NCBI GenBank assembly: GCA_035555975.1
Contig: DATMFV010000014.1
Span: forward strand, 23,601 to 87,600
Length of the DNA stretch: 64,000 nucleotides
Origin: DATMFV01 sp035555975
GTDB lineage: Bacteria; Verrucomicrobiota; Verrucomicrobiia; Chthoniobacterales; Chthoniobacteraceae
Direction of reading: 5' to 3'
In this document: positions 16,429-29,500 of the stretch, piece by piece
How the letters are laid out: each line of letters begins with the position of its first letter
How positions within the stretch are numbered: the stretch's first letter is position 1
Program-made: the position numbers and the translations under genes
The notes under the pieces: model-generated
What the model was told of the DNA's origin: nothing
Database searches by the model: none
Seen by the model: only the letters and a program-made list of their open reading frames with translations

Positions 16429-18074
16429 CCTTTCTTTTTGCCCCGGCGGCGTGGCTCGGGCTTCTCGCCTTGCCGATCGTCGCCTTTTACCTCCTCAAAA
16501 CCCGCCAGCGTCGCCGCCCGGTCAGCACGCTCCTTTTCTGGGAGCAGCTCAAGCCGCGCCTTGAAAACTCGCCCTTCTGGCGCAAACTCCGCCGCTGGTT
16601 GTCGCTCGCCGCGCAATTGTTGATCTTCGCCCTGCTGCTCGCCGCGCTCGCGCGCCCCGCCTTTGACTGGGAGCAGCATCCGCCGCGCCGCACGGTGGCG
16701 GTGATCGACCCTTCCGCGAGCATGCAGGCCCGCCACCCGTCGCCTTCCCGCTGGGAGGAAGCCTCGGCAAACCTCCGGCGCTCCATTGCGCAACTGAGGG
16801 TGGAAGATGAAATGGCGATCGTCAGCGCCGAAGATCCGCCCCGGATCATCCACGGCTGGAGTTCCAGCCAGCGGGAATTGCGCGAAGCCGCCGCCGCTCT
16901 TGAAGTCCGTTCCACCGCCACCCACCCGGGCGCCGCCCTTGAACTGGCAGCGCAACTCGCCGCCCTGCGGGAAGGGGCCGAAGTGGCGGTTTTTTCCGAT
17001 GCCGTCTGGCCGCCCGATGCCAAGGAAACGCTTCCTCCCGGGGCCTTGCTTTACGGGGTCGATGCCGGGCCGCCGCAGAATGCCGGGCTTACCCTTTTTG
17101 CCATCCGCCGTTCGCCCGTGGCTCCCGGCGACTGGCAACTGGATGCCGAAGTCACCGCCACGGACCGGTTTTCCGGCACGCTGGAGTTGCGCCGCGACGG
17201 AGAGCCGATGGACCTCGCCCCCGTCGGGATCGAACCGGGCCGCCTCTGGCAGAAAAGCTGGCGCGGCAGCACGGAAGCGGGGGCGGTTTTCACGGCGGTA
17301 CTGAAAGCCGATCCCGGCGACCGTCTCGCCATCGACAACGAAGCGACCGCCCGGCTCGAAGCGCTCCGGCCGGTCCGCATCCTCCTCGTCGGCCCGGCGG
17401 ACCCGTTCCTCGAAGCCGTTCTCGACGCCGTGCCGCTGGTACAATGGAGCCGGGTCGACGCGTTCCCTCCCGCCCTTCCCCACGGGACCGATCTCGTGAT
17501 TACCCGGGGCGAAAACCTTCCTGCCGAACCTCCTTCCGTAGCGACACTGTTGCTGCATCCCGACCGGAGCGGGTTCTGGGGTGAACGGCGGGGGACGCTG
17601 AAGGAGGCTCCGGTGACCGATCTGCGCAAGATGTCGCGGCTCCTGCGCCACACCGGCTTTGCGCAGGTGGCGATCGACGAAGCCGGGGAGTGGCAGGCGG
17701 CTCCCGGGAGCGAAACGATCGCCGCCAGCCTGGAACATCCGTTGATCTTCGGGCAGTGGGACCGCGCCCCGCGCTGGCTGGTGCTCGGGTTTGATCCCGC
17801 GAAGTCGGATCTCCCCCTTCGCACCGCATTTCCCGTTTTCATGGGGAACCTGCTCCAGTCGTTGCGCCCCGACCCGGCAACCGGCGCGGGGGCGGCGAGG
17901 CTGCCGGGCCGGGTGGAGTCCGAACTGCAACCGGTCGCCCGGGGGGTTGAGGGGGGCGAGAGCGGGGCGATCGCGAGATGGCCTGTTTTTCCCGGCTGGT
18001 GGTGGGCGCTGCTGATCGCGGCGGCCCTTTTGATGCTGGAGTGGTGGAGCTATCACCGGAGGATCACGGATTGA
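16425..18074 (+). CDS. BatA-like protein with VWA domain
   Basis: 549 residues. The N-terminal BatA domain shows two membrane segments: LGLLALPIVAFYLL and, after RPVSTLLFWEQL, LAAQLLIFALLLAALARPAF. A VWA domain follows with MIDAS-like DPSAS at 95-99. A C-terminal transmembrane helix (WWWALLIAAALLMLEWWSY) ends the protein. By analogy with BatA/BatB of Bacteroides and Leptospira (aerotolerance-type operons), the VWA domain faces the periplasm and may bind partner proteins. It is coupled to both neighbours by 4-bp overlaps. Confidence 0.87.
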   Translation: MTFLFAPAAWLGLLALPIVAFYLLKTRQRRRPVSTLLFWEQLKPRLENSPFWRKLRRWLSLAAQLLIFALLLAALARPAFDWEQHPPRRTVAVIDPSASMQARHPSPSRWEEASANLRRSIAQLRVEDEMAIVSAEDPPRIIHGWSSSQRELREAAAALEVRSTATHPGAALELAAQLAALREGAEVAVFSDAVWPPDAKETLPPGALLYGVDAGPPQNAGLTLFAIRRSPVAPGDWQLDAEVTATDRFSGTLELRRDGEPMDLAPVGIEPGRLWQKSWRGSTEAGAVFTAVLKADPGDRLAIDNEATARLEALRPVRILLVGPADPFLEAVLDAVPLVQWSRVDAFPPALPHGTDLVITRGENLPAEPPSVATLLLHPDRSGFWGERRGTLKEAPVTDLRKMSRLLRHTGFAQVAIDEAGEWQAAPGSETIAASLEHPLIFGQWDRAPRWLVLGFDPAKSDLPLRTAFPVFMGNLLQSLRPDPATGAGAARLPGRVESELQPVARGVEGGESGAIARWPVFPGWWWALLIAAALLMLEWWSYHRRITD

Positions 18075-20587
18075 ACCTCGAAATCGTACGTCCCGCGGCG
18101 TTGCTGCTCTGGCTTCTGCTCCCGCTCCTCTGGTGGTGGCATCGCCGCTCGATTGCCCCGCTGCGCGGGAAGCGTCGGCTGGCCGCTTTCCTGACCCGGG
18201 CGGCGATCGTGGCGATCGTGATCTTCGCCTTGGCCGAACCGCGCTGGCGCGCCAGAACCGACCGGCAGGAGGTCTTTTTTGTGGTCGACCGGAGCCTGAG
18301 CCTTGACGACGCCGCCCTCGCGGCTGCGGAAGCGTTCGTGGCGGGGGCCGATCTCGCCGGGGCGGAAACGGCGTGGCTCGGGTTTGGAGGGAGGGGAGAG
18401 GTCGCCCCTTCCCTCGAAGCGCTCAAGGCGACGGATCGCGAGCGGATCAACCCCCGGGAGACGCGGATCGACACCGCGCTCTCGCTCGCCGCAGCCAGTT
18501 TCCGGCCCGGGCGGGTGAAAACGGTCGTCCTCTTCTCCGACGGGGTGGCCACGGGGGGTGAAGTCGATCCCGCCGCGCTTAAAGCCAACGACATCCGCGT
18601 GCAGGCCGTCCCCGTCGCACCGCCGGACCGCCCCGAAGTGCTGGTCCGCGAGGTGACCGCTCCCGCCGTGGTCCGGGTGGATGAACCGCTTTCGGTGGAG
18701 GCCGTCATCCAGAGCACCCGCGCCGGTCCGGCGGAGGTCGATCTCTTCCGCAACGGCGTCCGGGTTGCCACACGCCGCATGGAACGGACGGTCGGCGCGA
18801 ACCACGTCCGGTTCGAACAACGGGCCGGGCGGGACAAGCTGCTCCATTACGAAGTCGGCGTGCGCGCCGCGGAGGATACCCTTTCGGAAAACAACCAGGC
18901 CGGGACGGCGGTGATCTCGGAAGGTGCTTCGCGCGTGCTGCTGCTGACCGACCGCCCCGACTCCGCCCGCTACCTCGAATGGGCGTTGCGTCAGGAAGGG
19001 ATCGGGTTGAGTGTCCGCCCGGGAGAAGGATGCCCGACGGAGATGAGCGATCTGCAAAACTTCGATGCCGTGATCTTCGACAATCTGGCCGCTTCGGCCC
19101 TGAGCCGCACGCAGATGGAGCTATTTTCCATCTACGTCAGCGATTTCGGCGGCGGTTTCCTGATGCTGGGGGGCGATCAGGCGTACGGCCTCGGCGGTTA
19201 TTTCCGCACCCCGATCGAAGCAATCCTGCCGGTGAGTTGCGATTTCCAGAAGGAAGAGGAGACCCCCTCGCTCGCGCTGGTGCTGGTGATCGACCGGAGC
19301 GGCAGCATGGCAGGGGAGAACATCGAACTCGCCAAGGCGGCCGCCAAGGCAAGCGCCGACCTGCTCGGGCCGCGCGACTACATCTCGGTCATCGCCTTTG
19401 ATGGCGCGCCCTACCTGATCGTGCCGCTTCAACCTGCCGGAAACTCCGGTTCCGTTGCCGCCGGGATCGCCTCGATCACCGCCGACGGAGGGACGAACCT
19501 CGCCCCGGCGATGGAAGAAGCGTTGCGCCAGCTCAGCGGCAATTCCGCCAAGCTCAAGCATGTCATCCTGCTGACCGACGGGATGTCGCAGGATGGGCCG
19601 TTTTACGAACTCACCACGCAGATGGCGCGCAACGGGATCACCGTCAGTTCCGTCGGGATGGGGAGCGGGGCCGACGGCAATCTCCTTTCACAGATCGCCC
19701 AATGGGGCAATGGCCGGTATTATGAAGCGATCGACCCGGCGACGGTGCCGCAGATTTTCACCAAGGAGACGATGACCGCCTCGAAATCGGCCATCCAGGA
19801 GTTTCCGTTTCTCGCGAAGCCGATCCGCGCGGTCGATTTCCTGGAAGGGATCGAATGGAGCAACACGCCGTTTCTCCTCGGTTACGTCCGCACCAAGCCA
19901 AAACCGACCTCTGAAACATGGCTCCTTTCCGAGCGGGGCGATCCGCTCCTGACCACCTGGCGTTTCGGACTCGGGACCGCTGCGGCGTTCACCTCCGACG
20001 CGCGCAACCGCTGGGCCGTCGAGTGGCTGCGCTGGCCGGGGTTCGGAAAATTCTGGGGGCAGCTTCTCCGGCGGATCAGCCGACCGGCTTCGCTCGGTTT
20101 CTCGGAACTGGCGGTCGAGGAACGCGACGGGGCCGTGCAGGTGACGGTCGACGCGCTCGACCCGCAACAAGGGTTCCCCGCCGGGGTGGAAGCCTCCATC
20201 CGTCTTGCCGACCCGAAGGGGGGTGTCCGGGCGCTTCCGATGGAAAAGAGCGTCCCGGGCCGCTGGATCGCCCGTTTTCAAACGGCTCAACCGGGGATCT
20301 ACTCCGGGCAAATGCAACTCAACCAGCCCGACGGCCCGCTCGACTCCCGGTTTTTTACGGTGACGCGCGGTTTCTCCAGAGAGTTCCTGCTGGAACCGCC
20401 CGATACGCAGTTCCTCGGCGCGCTGGCCCGGGAAACCGGCGGCAGGCTCTCCCCCGACCCGGCCACCCTCTTCCGCGACGAAGAGCGCACGGCGGCCCGG
20501 GAATGGGAACTCTGGCCGTGGCTCGCCTTGTCGGCCCTGCTCCTTTTTGTCGGCGATGTCGGTCTCCGGCGCTGGCCCCAAACTTAA
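18071..20587 (+). CDS. VWA protein with glutamine-amidotransferase-like domain
   Basis: 838 residues if started at the TTG at 18071, which overlaps the upstream stop as TTGA; starts further upstream would lie inside the BatA-like gene. It has two N-terminal membrane helices (LLLWLLLPLLWWW; FLTRAAIVAIVIFALAEP), a first VWA-like segment (VVDRSLSLDD, about 71), a glutamine-amidotransferase-like Rossmann segment (LLLTDRPDSARYLEWALR and FGGGFLMLGGDQAYGLGGY), then a full VWA domain with MIDAS Asp407 (VIDRSGSMAGE). A C-terminal membrane helix is near 815-835. It is probably an envelope scaffold of the MoxR system. Use of TTG as start is inferred from the overlap. Confidence 0.82.
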   Translation: MNLEIVRPAALLLWLLLPLLWWWHRRSIAPLRGKRRLAAFLTRAAIVAIVIFALAEPRWRARTDRQEVFFVVDRSLSLDDAALAAAEAFVAGADLAGAETAWLGFGGRGEVAPSLEALKATDRERINPRETRIDTALSLAAASFRPGRVKTVVLFSDGVATGGEVDPAALKANDIRVQAVPVAPPDRPEVLVREVTAPAVVRVDEPLSVEAVIQSTRAGPAEVDLFRNGVRVATRRMERTVGANHVRFEQRAGRDKLLHYEVGVRAAEDTLSENNQAGTAVISEGASRVLLLTDRPDSARYLEWALRQEGIGLSVRPGEGCPTEMSDLQNFDAVIFDNLAASALSRTQMELFSIYVSDFGGGFLMLGGDQAYGLGGYFRTPIEAILPVSCDFQKEEETPSLALVLVIDRSGSMAGENIELAKAAAKASADLLGPRDYISVIAFDGAPYLIVPLQPAGNSGSVAAGIASITADGGTNLAPAMEEALRQLSGNSAKLKHVILLTDGMSQDGPFYELTTQMARNGITVSSVGMGSGADGNLLSQIAQWGNGRYYEAIDPATVPQIFTKETMTASKSAIQEFPFLAKPIRAVDFLEGIEWSNTPFLLGYVRTKPKPTSETWLLSERGDPLLTTWRFGLGTAAAFTSDARNRWAVEWLRWPGFGKFWGQLLRRISRPASLGFSELAVEERDGAVQVTVDALDPQQGFPAGVEASIRLADPKGGVRALPMEKSVPGRWIARFQTAQPGIYSGQMQLNQPDGPLDSRFFTVTRGFSREFLLEPPDTQFLGALARETGGRLSPDPATLFRDEERTAAREWELWPWLALSALLLFVGDVGLRRWPQT

Positions 20588-20593
20588 TTTCTC

Positions 20594-23500
20594 ATGAAAC
20601 GTACCTTCTCCCTTCTCCCGATCCTCCTTTCCTCGTTCTGGCTTCAGACCGGAACGGCCGATGCTGAAACCGAAATCACCCGCGAACTGGCGGACCGCTA
20701 CGAGACGATGCTCATCGGGTCGCCGCGACCGGGGACAGCGTTTGATCGCGTCGTGGAGTGGTATTCCACCGAGGGGGGCGGGCTCGAGGTTCTGGAAAAA
20801 CGGTGGGAAGAAGCCGCTGCAAAGCCGGGCACTTCCCAACAGGCTTTCCAGATCATCCAGGGGCTGCTGGCTGAACGGTTGCGTCAACCCGACCGGGCGC
20901 GGGAGTGGTATCGCAAGGCCCTCGCCGCAGGGGACCCCGCGCAGGCGGCGCGGCTGCTGGCGGCGCTGGAGACGACCGAAGGCGATTTTCCAGCAGCGCT
21001 CAAGGCGTACGAACAGGCGCTCGCCTCGGAAACCCTCGCACCGGTCGACCGGATGGAACTGATGCGTTCGCTCGCGTTGCTTCACCAGCGGGCGTTTGAC
21101 GACGAAAAGGCGCTGGGCGTCTGGCGCGAAGCGATCCAGCGGTTCCCGGAAGACCTTTACGTGCTGGAGGAAGCCGGGGAAGCGTTTATCGCCGCCGGTC
21201 GTTATGATGAGGCCCGCACCACGCTGACGCTCCTCCGCGACCGGAGCGAACACGATCCGTTCCGGAGGATCGCCGCTTCGCTGCGGCTGGCGCGCACCGC
21301 TGAACTCGACGGGAAAACCGACGAAGCGGTCGCGATTTATGAAAAGGCGCTGGAGGAAACCAGTGAGGGAAGCTGGATTGCGCGCGAGACACGGGGTCGC
21401 ATCGAGGAACTTTTCCGGCGCAAGGACGACCTCCCCGGTCTGCTCGTGTACTACGAACGCCGGACGGCTGCCGCGCCGCTCGATCACCAGGCGTTCGCCG
21501 CGAAAGGGGCGGTCGAGCAGGAACTCGGCAGGGAAGAGGAGGCCGCAGCCAGTCTCCGCAAGGCCGCCGAACTCGCCCCGGGCAACACCGGGTTGCGGAT
21601 CGCGCTCATCCGGCAGTTGGGCCGGATGCAACGCCATGACGAAGCCTTGGCGGAAGCAAAAGAGGTCGCCCGGCCCGACGACGCCCCGCTGGAGGCGCTG
21701 CTTCTGCTCGGTCAACTCCAGTGGAAGGCGTTTGAAACCGGCGGAAAGCCCGAAGAGCGGCAGGCGGCTCTTGCCACGTGGCAACGGATCGCCCCGGAAG
21801 GCTCCGCCGATGTCGCCCGGATCGCCCAACTGGCGGAACTCCTCGCCGCCCGCGATCTTGCCGACGAAGCCGGGGCGCAATGGCGGCGGATCGTCGCCCT
21901 TCAACCGGAGGCCGCCGATGCGCGCGTGCGCCTGGCCGGGCTTTACGAGAAAAAGGGGGACTCCGGGGCGGCGCAGGAGATCGTTGCCGGGCTGGTCGCC
22001 CCCGGTCGCGAGGCGGCGGCGGACTATCTGGCGCTCGCCCGTGCCCAGGAACGGATGGAATGGACCGAGGCAGCGCGCGCCACCGCCCGGCGCGGCGCGG
22101 AGCTTTTTCCCAGGGATTACGACCTCCTCCAGCTTGCCTGGCGACAAGCGTTTGATGCCAAAGACCGGAAAGCGATCGACCAATATTTCCCGCAAGTTTA
22201 CCACGCTTCGCCCAACGAGTTTTTCGCGGAGGAAGCGGTCCGGCGCTACGTCGCTTCCATCGAAACCGACGCGGTGCAGGCGGCGCTGCGGAACCGGGAA
22301 GCGCGGCTCAAGGAGCACCCCGGGCAGGGGTCTGATGCGGTGGTCCTTTTCCATCTCGCCCTCTCCGCCAAAGAGGAAGCGGTCGCCGGGAGGGCGCTCG
22401 CCGCGCTGGAAGCCGAAAGCAACCCGGTCCGCACCGCGCGTGCCGCCGCCGCTTTCGCCGAAGCCTTCGGCACCGCCGAAGAACAGGTCGCCGCGCTCAA
22501 GGCCGTGGCTACGGCCGATCCGCGTCTCGCCGGGGAAAGCCTGCGCGCCGCAGCCCGCATTGAGGCGAACGCGGGAAGGAGCGCGGAAGGGTTGCAGCTT
22601 CTCGAGCAGCTCATCGAACGCTCCCCGGCGGACGCTTCGCTCTACCTCCTTTATACCGACCTCGCCACGCAGGCCGGGAAGTACGAGGAGGCGACCCGCC
22701 GCCTGCGCGACGCGATCCGTTACGTCGAAGAGCCGACTGCGTTGCGCTTGCAGCTTTCCAGTCTCCTGACCCTCCAGGGGCTTTCCGGGGAGGCGGCGCA
22801 GGTCTTGCAGGAGGCCTTTGAAGGCGAAAAAAACGAAAGTCGCCGGCTCGAAATTTTCCGGCAACAGATCCAGCACGCCCTTCAGTCCGGAGGGCTTGAG
22901 GATCTGGTCGCCTCCCTTCGCGAGAAACAGGCGAAGGAGGAAGGGGGCGCGCGCTACGGCGTCTACCTCGCCGAGATTTACCTGCTGCAAAACGACTATC
23001 TCTCCGCCCGGGAGGAGCTTTCCCGCAGCCTCGGGCACAGCCCCGACAACGTGGCCGCCGTGGAACGCCTGCTTGATCTGGCGGATCGCGGGGGCGATGC
23101 GGAGGAAGGGCTTCGCCTGAGCAGGCGGCTGGTCGCGCTCGACCCCTCCCCCGCCCGCCGCGCCGCGCTTCTGGCCCGGCAGATCCAGTCTGGCGATGCC
23201 GCGGCCGTCGAAGCGGAACTGGCGATGGTCCGCCCTGAAATCGTCAAGGACCCGGCGGCGTGGAGCCCGGTGCTGGCGGCGATGTTGAACGCGGGAATGG
23301 AAGAGGCGTGCGACCCGCTGCTCGATGAAATCGCGGCTTCGGCGACCGATCCTTCGCTGCGGATCGAAATCGCCGAACTCCGGATGCGGCAGGGGAAATT
23401 CGCGGATGCCGCGCGGGAGCTTTGGACGGCATTGGAGGCAGCCGACCTGCAAGGAGCGATCGCCGCCGTCATGCCGCCGCCCCGGGACGACGAGCAGGCC

Positions 23501-26500
23501 GCCGTGGATCAGTTCCAGGCCTTGACGCAGCTCTACTACGAGGCCCGGAATACGTTGCAGCAGCTTCAGGCGTCGCGGAGCAGCTTCGGTTTCGGCCGCT
23601 GGATGAACAGCGGGGCAACGACCCGGGGGACTCCGGAGGAACGTGCGTCGCTCCGGGCGATTTTCCTGTTGGCGCACCTCGCGGAAGCGGGGGACGAGAC
23701 GGCGGCGTTTCACCGGGAACTGCGGGCTCTTCTGGAGAAAAAGGAAGTGGAGCGCAGATGGTGTCTCCCGCTCCTGAGCATGCTCAAGGATCAGGAGGGG
23801 GTCCATCAGCTCATCGTGCGGCAGGGCAACGATCCCCGTCCCGATCCGGCGACCGATCGGATGATCGCCGGGCGCTTCCGGAATTCCGACGATCCAACGG
23901 TGCTTCCTGCGATCGGGAAGATCGTGGAGCGCGTTGAAAAAAACGACCCGTTGGTGGCCTTCCGGCAGGCGGTGCTCAAGGCGTTGTCGGCCCACAGTGC
24001 CAACCGGGCGCCCGGCGCTCCCGCTCCCTCCCCGGAGGTGCTCACCTTTGAGCAACTGCAAAACCACCCGGGGCGCAGGCGCGACAACTTCACCGCGGAA
24101 ACCGAGTTGATCCAGCTTGCCACCTTGCTCGGAAAAACGGAGCTTGGCGTTCAATGGCTGGAAGAAGCCGAAAAGCTCGCCGCTCAAAAAGGCCAAAGCG
24201 GGGCGATGGGCCGGAACCTTCAAGCCCGGTTCCAGAGTGCAAGGTTCTCCCTGCTCCGGAAGATGATGGCGGACGGGCATCCCCGGGCGGGCGCGTTCTT
24301 CGAAACCTGCCTGGCTCCCGGCTCGGACCTGCGGAAAGCGGCCCTCTACCCGTGGATGTCGATCGGTCGGTTCTTCGGTTCCGGCAGCCCGCTGCTTCAG
24401 GGTGGAGGCGATCTGGTCGTCGGCGATGCGCAGTTCCCCTACCCGTTCTTCCGACATGCCTTCCGGATCTACCCTCAGGCGTCCAACGGTCCGGAACCGG
24501 AGAAATGGTTTGCCGACCGGGCCACGGGCGAGCAGCTCGATCTCTACCATGTCGGCCTCTTCTATTGCCGCTGGAGTTCCGGCAGGCAGGAGGAGGCGAT
24601 CCGCTCGCTGGAGGCGATCCATGAAGCCGACCCGACCCCCCGGTCGGCCGCCCTGCTGCTCGAAGCGTATGAAGCGACCCGGGAGACCTCCAAGGCGCTG
24701 GGGGTGATTGACCTCGCGGCGCTTCAGGATCAGGAGACGGCGAGTGTGCGCGCCGTCCGCGCGATTCGCCTGCTTCGTGCGGATCACCAGCTTGAGGCCG
24801 CGCGCGAACAGGCCGCTCAACTGGCCAAACGGCGTCTCGACCCGATGCTGCGGCAGGTCCTGACAAGCGAACTCCAGCAACTCGGCGTCCCGGCGACCGC
24901 TTTCGCGCAACTTCAACCCTACCGCGCCGTCTCACGGCGTCAAACTGCGGCCAACTCCTCCGAAACCATCCGCTTGCAGGTCCAGCAACTCATCGCGCAG
25001 AAAAAGGAGGCGCAGGCGGAAAAGATCATCCGTCAGGCGCTGGATGCTCCGCTGCCGACCGTTGCGGACCACAACCGGTTCAACCTGCGCCAGTATCTTC
25101 TGCAACTCCTGGCAAACCTCAAGCGGGTGGACGCCCTGGAAAGCGAGCTTCAGGATCGGCTGGCCAAGGATGCGGGCGATACCGACGCGGCGCTTCGCCT
25201 TTTTGAGATCATCGTCCACAACCGGGGCGAAAACGTGGCAGGCCAACGCTGGCTCGAAGCCATCGGGCGGCATCCCGAACGGTTCAGCAATGCGCGTTAC
25301 CTCTTTTTCCTGATCCAGCGCCGCGGCGACTTTCATGAAAAAGGGGTGGAACTCTTCACCACGCTCCTGCGGCGCTCCCCCGGCCTGTTAAGCTCAAGCG
25401 GGCTGGAGCTGGAAGAAATCATCGGGTTGTCCAGCGATGGCGCGGCGGGAGCCGGATTGGCGAAGGCCGTCGTGGAGATGGATGATGCCGCCTTTGGAAG
25501 CCTCTTTTTCAGAAAACGTCTGCAGGGGCAGCCATCGCAGTCGCAGACCCTTCTTTTACTGACGGAGCAAGCGATGGCGGCCGGCGAACCGGAACTGGCG
25601 CTCGCCCTCCTGCGGCGGGACCGGCCCCGGGCGCTCCGGGAGCTTCAGGCGGGTTTCCCCAGCCTCTTGCGCCTGGCTGAACTTGAGCTTGGAGAAGGGC
25701 GGAAGAAGGAAGCCGCCGAAACCTTGAAAGCGATTTTTGCCGCAAAAGCCTTGAACGCGGGAGACGCCTCCAATGCCTTCCGGTCGGTGCTGGTCAACCT
25801 CATGCACCAGTCCCTCTCGAACGGGAATTCGCTGGAGACCTTGAAAAAACTCTCCCGGTTGGCGGGCGAAGCGGGGGTGCTGGACGATCTCCTCGCCAGC
25901 GGCGCGAAGGAGGGGATGCCGGTGCCGCCGGGGCCTTCGCCGGTTCTCCTGATCCGGACTTACGCCGGGGTTCCCGGTTTCGAAAAGGAGTGGCACGACC
26001 TCATTTCCAACCCGCACACGCAATGGCGTTCGTTTCCGATCGTTCTGGAGGCGATCCGCATCCTCGCTCCCGGGAAGGAGGGCGAAAAATGGGTCGTTTC
26101 GCTCATTTCGAAGATCGACACCACCCAGACCCAGGGCTACGACGGCCTTGGCTACCTTGCGGAAGTCCTCCCGCTGCTTGCCCCTTATCGGGACCGCCCC
26201 GAAGTGGGCCAACACCTCGAAGGGGTCGTCAAAATGGTTCTGTCGCAGCCCGGGCGGCAACTGACCTTCCGTCAGGAATACCCGGCGGCGCTGGAGCAGC
26301 TTCTCAAGCACCGGTTTACCACGCTCGCACGGAGTCTGCTCGACGCTTCGGCAGCGGAACGGGTCGGCAACAACTATCGCGCGGAACTTTTTGCGGGAAT
26401 TGAAGCGCGGCTGCGCGCCAGCGAAAAGGGGGAAGGAAAAGCGCAGCTTCAGGCCGCCGCCTTCCCCGCAGGGAAAAAGCGTCTCAAGGTCCGGTGGAAT

Positions 26501-29500
26501 ACCGTACTGGCCCTCGACATGCCCGAGAGCAGCGGTTCGCGTTCCTCCCGGAATTGGGAACAGGAGGAGAGCGCCGTGCCGGAGAAGGAGAGACCGGTGG
26601 AACTGGAAATCGTCGCCGGTCCCAACCCCGCCCGGCTCCAGCGGCTGGCGAAGATCTCCCGCCCCAAGGCAACGGGCGCCATCGAAGCCGATGTTTCCGT
26701 TCCCCTGGGGATCGTCCAGCTCCGGTGGAAAGAGCGCGATGGTTCGATCGTCTACGGGCCGCTCCTTCCGTACGTGGTCGGGACGGGCCTGATGGAGCCG
26801 ACCGGTTCCTCCCCGAAAAAAGCCAACGCTCCGGACGCCGGGACATTGACGCCCGGGCAGCCCGGACCTGCTGGCGGGAACACCGCCGCGACCTACCGCG
26901 GCACCGTCTTCTCCAATGAAAAGGAGGTGGTGCTCGGAGAGGCGCGGCTTGAAAAAGGCCCGGGAGTGCTGGTGTTGACCGGGTGGGTCAAAGGCCCGCA
27001 GGGGGAGGACCGTTTTCCCACCCTGCTGGTCAGGACCTCTGGAAAACAGGAGCCTGAACGAACGGAGCGGCTCTACGTCCAGCGCTCCTCCCCCGGCCAG
27101 TGGGCTCACCTCTTCAAGTTCTGGAGCGAAGGAGAAGGCTCCGGCTCCGGGCTCGCCATGGCACGCGAAGAGCGCCTGGCAACGGTCGCGGTCCAACTGC
27201 CGATCCGGCATCGCCACCCCGGGGGGAACGAAGCGGAGGGAAGCTGGGACGGGGTGCAACTGATCCGCCTGCCGGTGCACGACCCGGCCGCGAAGGCGCG
27301 GGAAGCGGTCCGCGAGGCTCAGGCCGCCGCCGGGAAGAAAGAATACGCCGCCGCCGTGGAACATTTTCTGAAGGCGTTCAAGGAAAACCCCGGCGCGGTC
27401 CTGCAATCGGGCATGCCGCAGTGGATCGAAATTTTCCGGCAGGCCAACCGCCTTCCCGACCTGTTCAAGCTTTTCTCCGAGGTCGCCCTTTACCTTCCCG
27501 ATCCTTTGCGGAACGGGTCCCCGGCGTTCCGCCATTTTTCCACCATTGACGCCCTCCTGGCCGAAGCCTTCAAGGCAGACGCCCCTCCGGAAGCGGGGGC
27601 GTGGTTGCGGCAACTCTCCGGAATCGAACTCACCGACGGGGCGGGGGTGCTGGTCGCCACCCGTCTGCTGGAGGAGCAGGCGCGGAGCCATCCGGATCAG
27701 GTGACGGCAGCCCGCAGGCTCGAAGTGCTCGGCTGGGGCGCGGAAAAAATCGACGAGGAGCGGATCAAAGACCTCTGGCGCAACCACCAGAGCCGTTCCG
27801 AGACCTCCTTTCTCCTCGAATTCCTCGCTCTGGCGCAGCAGCACGGCAAGGAGCTTGAAATGCTGGAGTACCTCGACCGGCATCCCGTGGCTCCCAACCT
27901 CCTCGCTTCGCAGAAACTGCTTCAGGCGTTCCTGACCCCCGCCAGCGATCCCGCCCGCGCCATGGCCTACTGGAAGGAAGCGCTCGCCCTGCGCCAGAGC
28001 GGGCAAAACTCGGGCGCGATCCCGACCTCCGTCGATCGCGCGTTTTTCGCGAGGCTGGCCGCCACCGATCTCCCGCCCGGCGACCTGATGGCCGCCGTGC
28101 AGCTTTGGTTGAACGCACCGGGAATTCACCACTCCGATCCTCATGAGAAAATCGTCCGGGAAATCCTCCACCGGGCGCGTCAGGTGGCGGCTTCCCACAA
28201 GGAAGAGTACCACTCCCGCTGGGCGGATGCCGAGGTCGCCGCTTTGAAAAGGCCGGATGCCCAGTCGGACGTCGGACGGTTCCGGGAATTGGTCGGCTAC
28301 TATTTCGCGCAGAAACAATGGGAACGCGTGGAGGAACTCCTTGAACTGGCGGGCAAAAAGTCGTCCCTCGGCTCGGGCGAGTTGCAGCGCGAACTCAATC
28401 TGTTGCGGCAACGGGTCGCCCTCGCCCAGGGGAATCTTGAGAATGCCTGGCCGCTGGTCTGGCTGGGGTTGCCCGACGACGCTTCCACCCATGGCTACCC
28501 GGTCCACTGGCAATGGAACACGCGGAACATCAACCCGGAGCGCGACCAGTTTGATGCCGCTGTGACGGTTCCTTCGGAGGCAGTCGTGGAGACCCTTGAG
28601 ACCCAGCAGGCCGTGGAACTGTTTTTCGGGGAGATGCCTTCCTCCATGGAGCGCATCCACCGGGCCGAAGGCACCGCCGCCGCAGGGTCGGCGACCGTCA
28701 CGTTGCCGGCTCCCAACGGCTTCCTGCGGGCCGTGGCCATCGTGGGAGATCGCCGCGTCCCCGGGCCGATGGTGCCGGTCATCTCCGGCCGCCGCGTTTT
28801 TCCGGAGAGCGGGAGCGATCTTCAAGCGATGTTGACAAGCGGGATCAACCCGTTTGCGGCGAGTTTTCTGAGCGATGCGGGAAAAGCGCCCGACGGTTCA
28901 CCGGCGATCCGGATCGGAACGGAAAGCGAGCGGCGTCAGCTTCGCTATATCGGGCCTGAATTCCCGTACAAACCGGGCGCTTTCTATGTCTCCCGGGGGT
29001 GGTTTCGCCGCGCGGGAGCCGGAACGCTGACGGCGGCCACGCAGTTCCGCCCGGTGAAGGAGCCGCGTCGGCACAAGTTGAACATGACCTTGAGCGACCG
29101 GTACGAATCTCCCGGGCAGTGGATCTTTTTTTCCCGTGCCGTTCCTGCGCTGCCGAAGCATACCTTCTGGATTCCCTACCGCGAAGTGGAGACGCTGGCT
29201 CCCCGGCTCTGGAGCATGGCGGGCGGCACGGAGGTGGCCGGGTGGGAACTGATCGAAGTCGAAGGGTGGAAGTATGGGGAGTGGATCACCGAACTGGCGT
29301 TGTTGCGCGAAAAGAACGAAGCGGAGAAGGATGCGCCGCTCCCGGAACGGGCTCTGGAACTCGCCGCCATTGAGCCGCTGACCGCGCTCGACTATCATGG
29401 CGACTGGCTGCTCCGGCGTTCCACCCCTTCGGCGGAGGACGGGGCGGCGTTGCTCGATCTTTTCCGCGTCGCCCTTGCGGCGGAGGCCAACCCGCTTTTT

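Noticed and set aside
19688..24916. 1742-codon open frame on the minus strand, opposite the VWA and TPR genes (and a 1089-codon one at 25556-28825)
   Set aside because: Antisense frames stay open because of high GC third positions. The translations are Arg/Gly/Pro-rich with no domain, while the plus strand has signal peptide, TPR units and operon overlaps.
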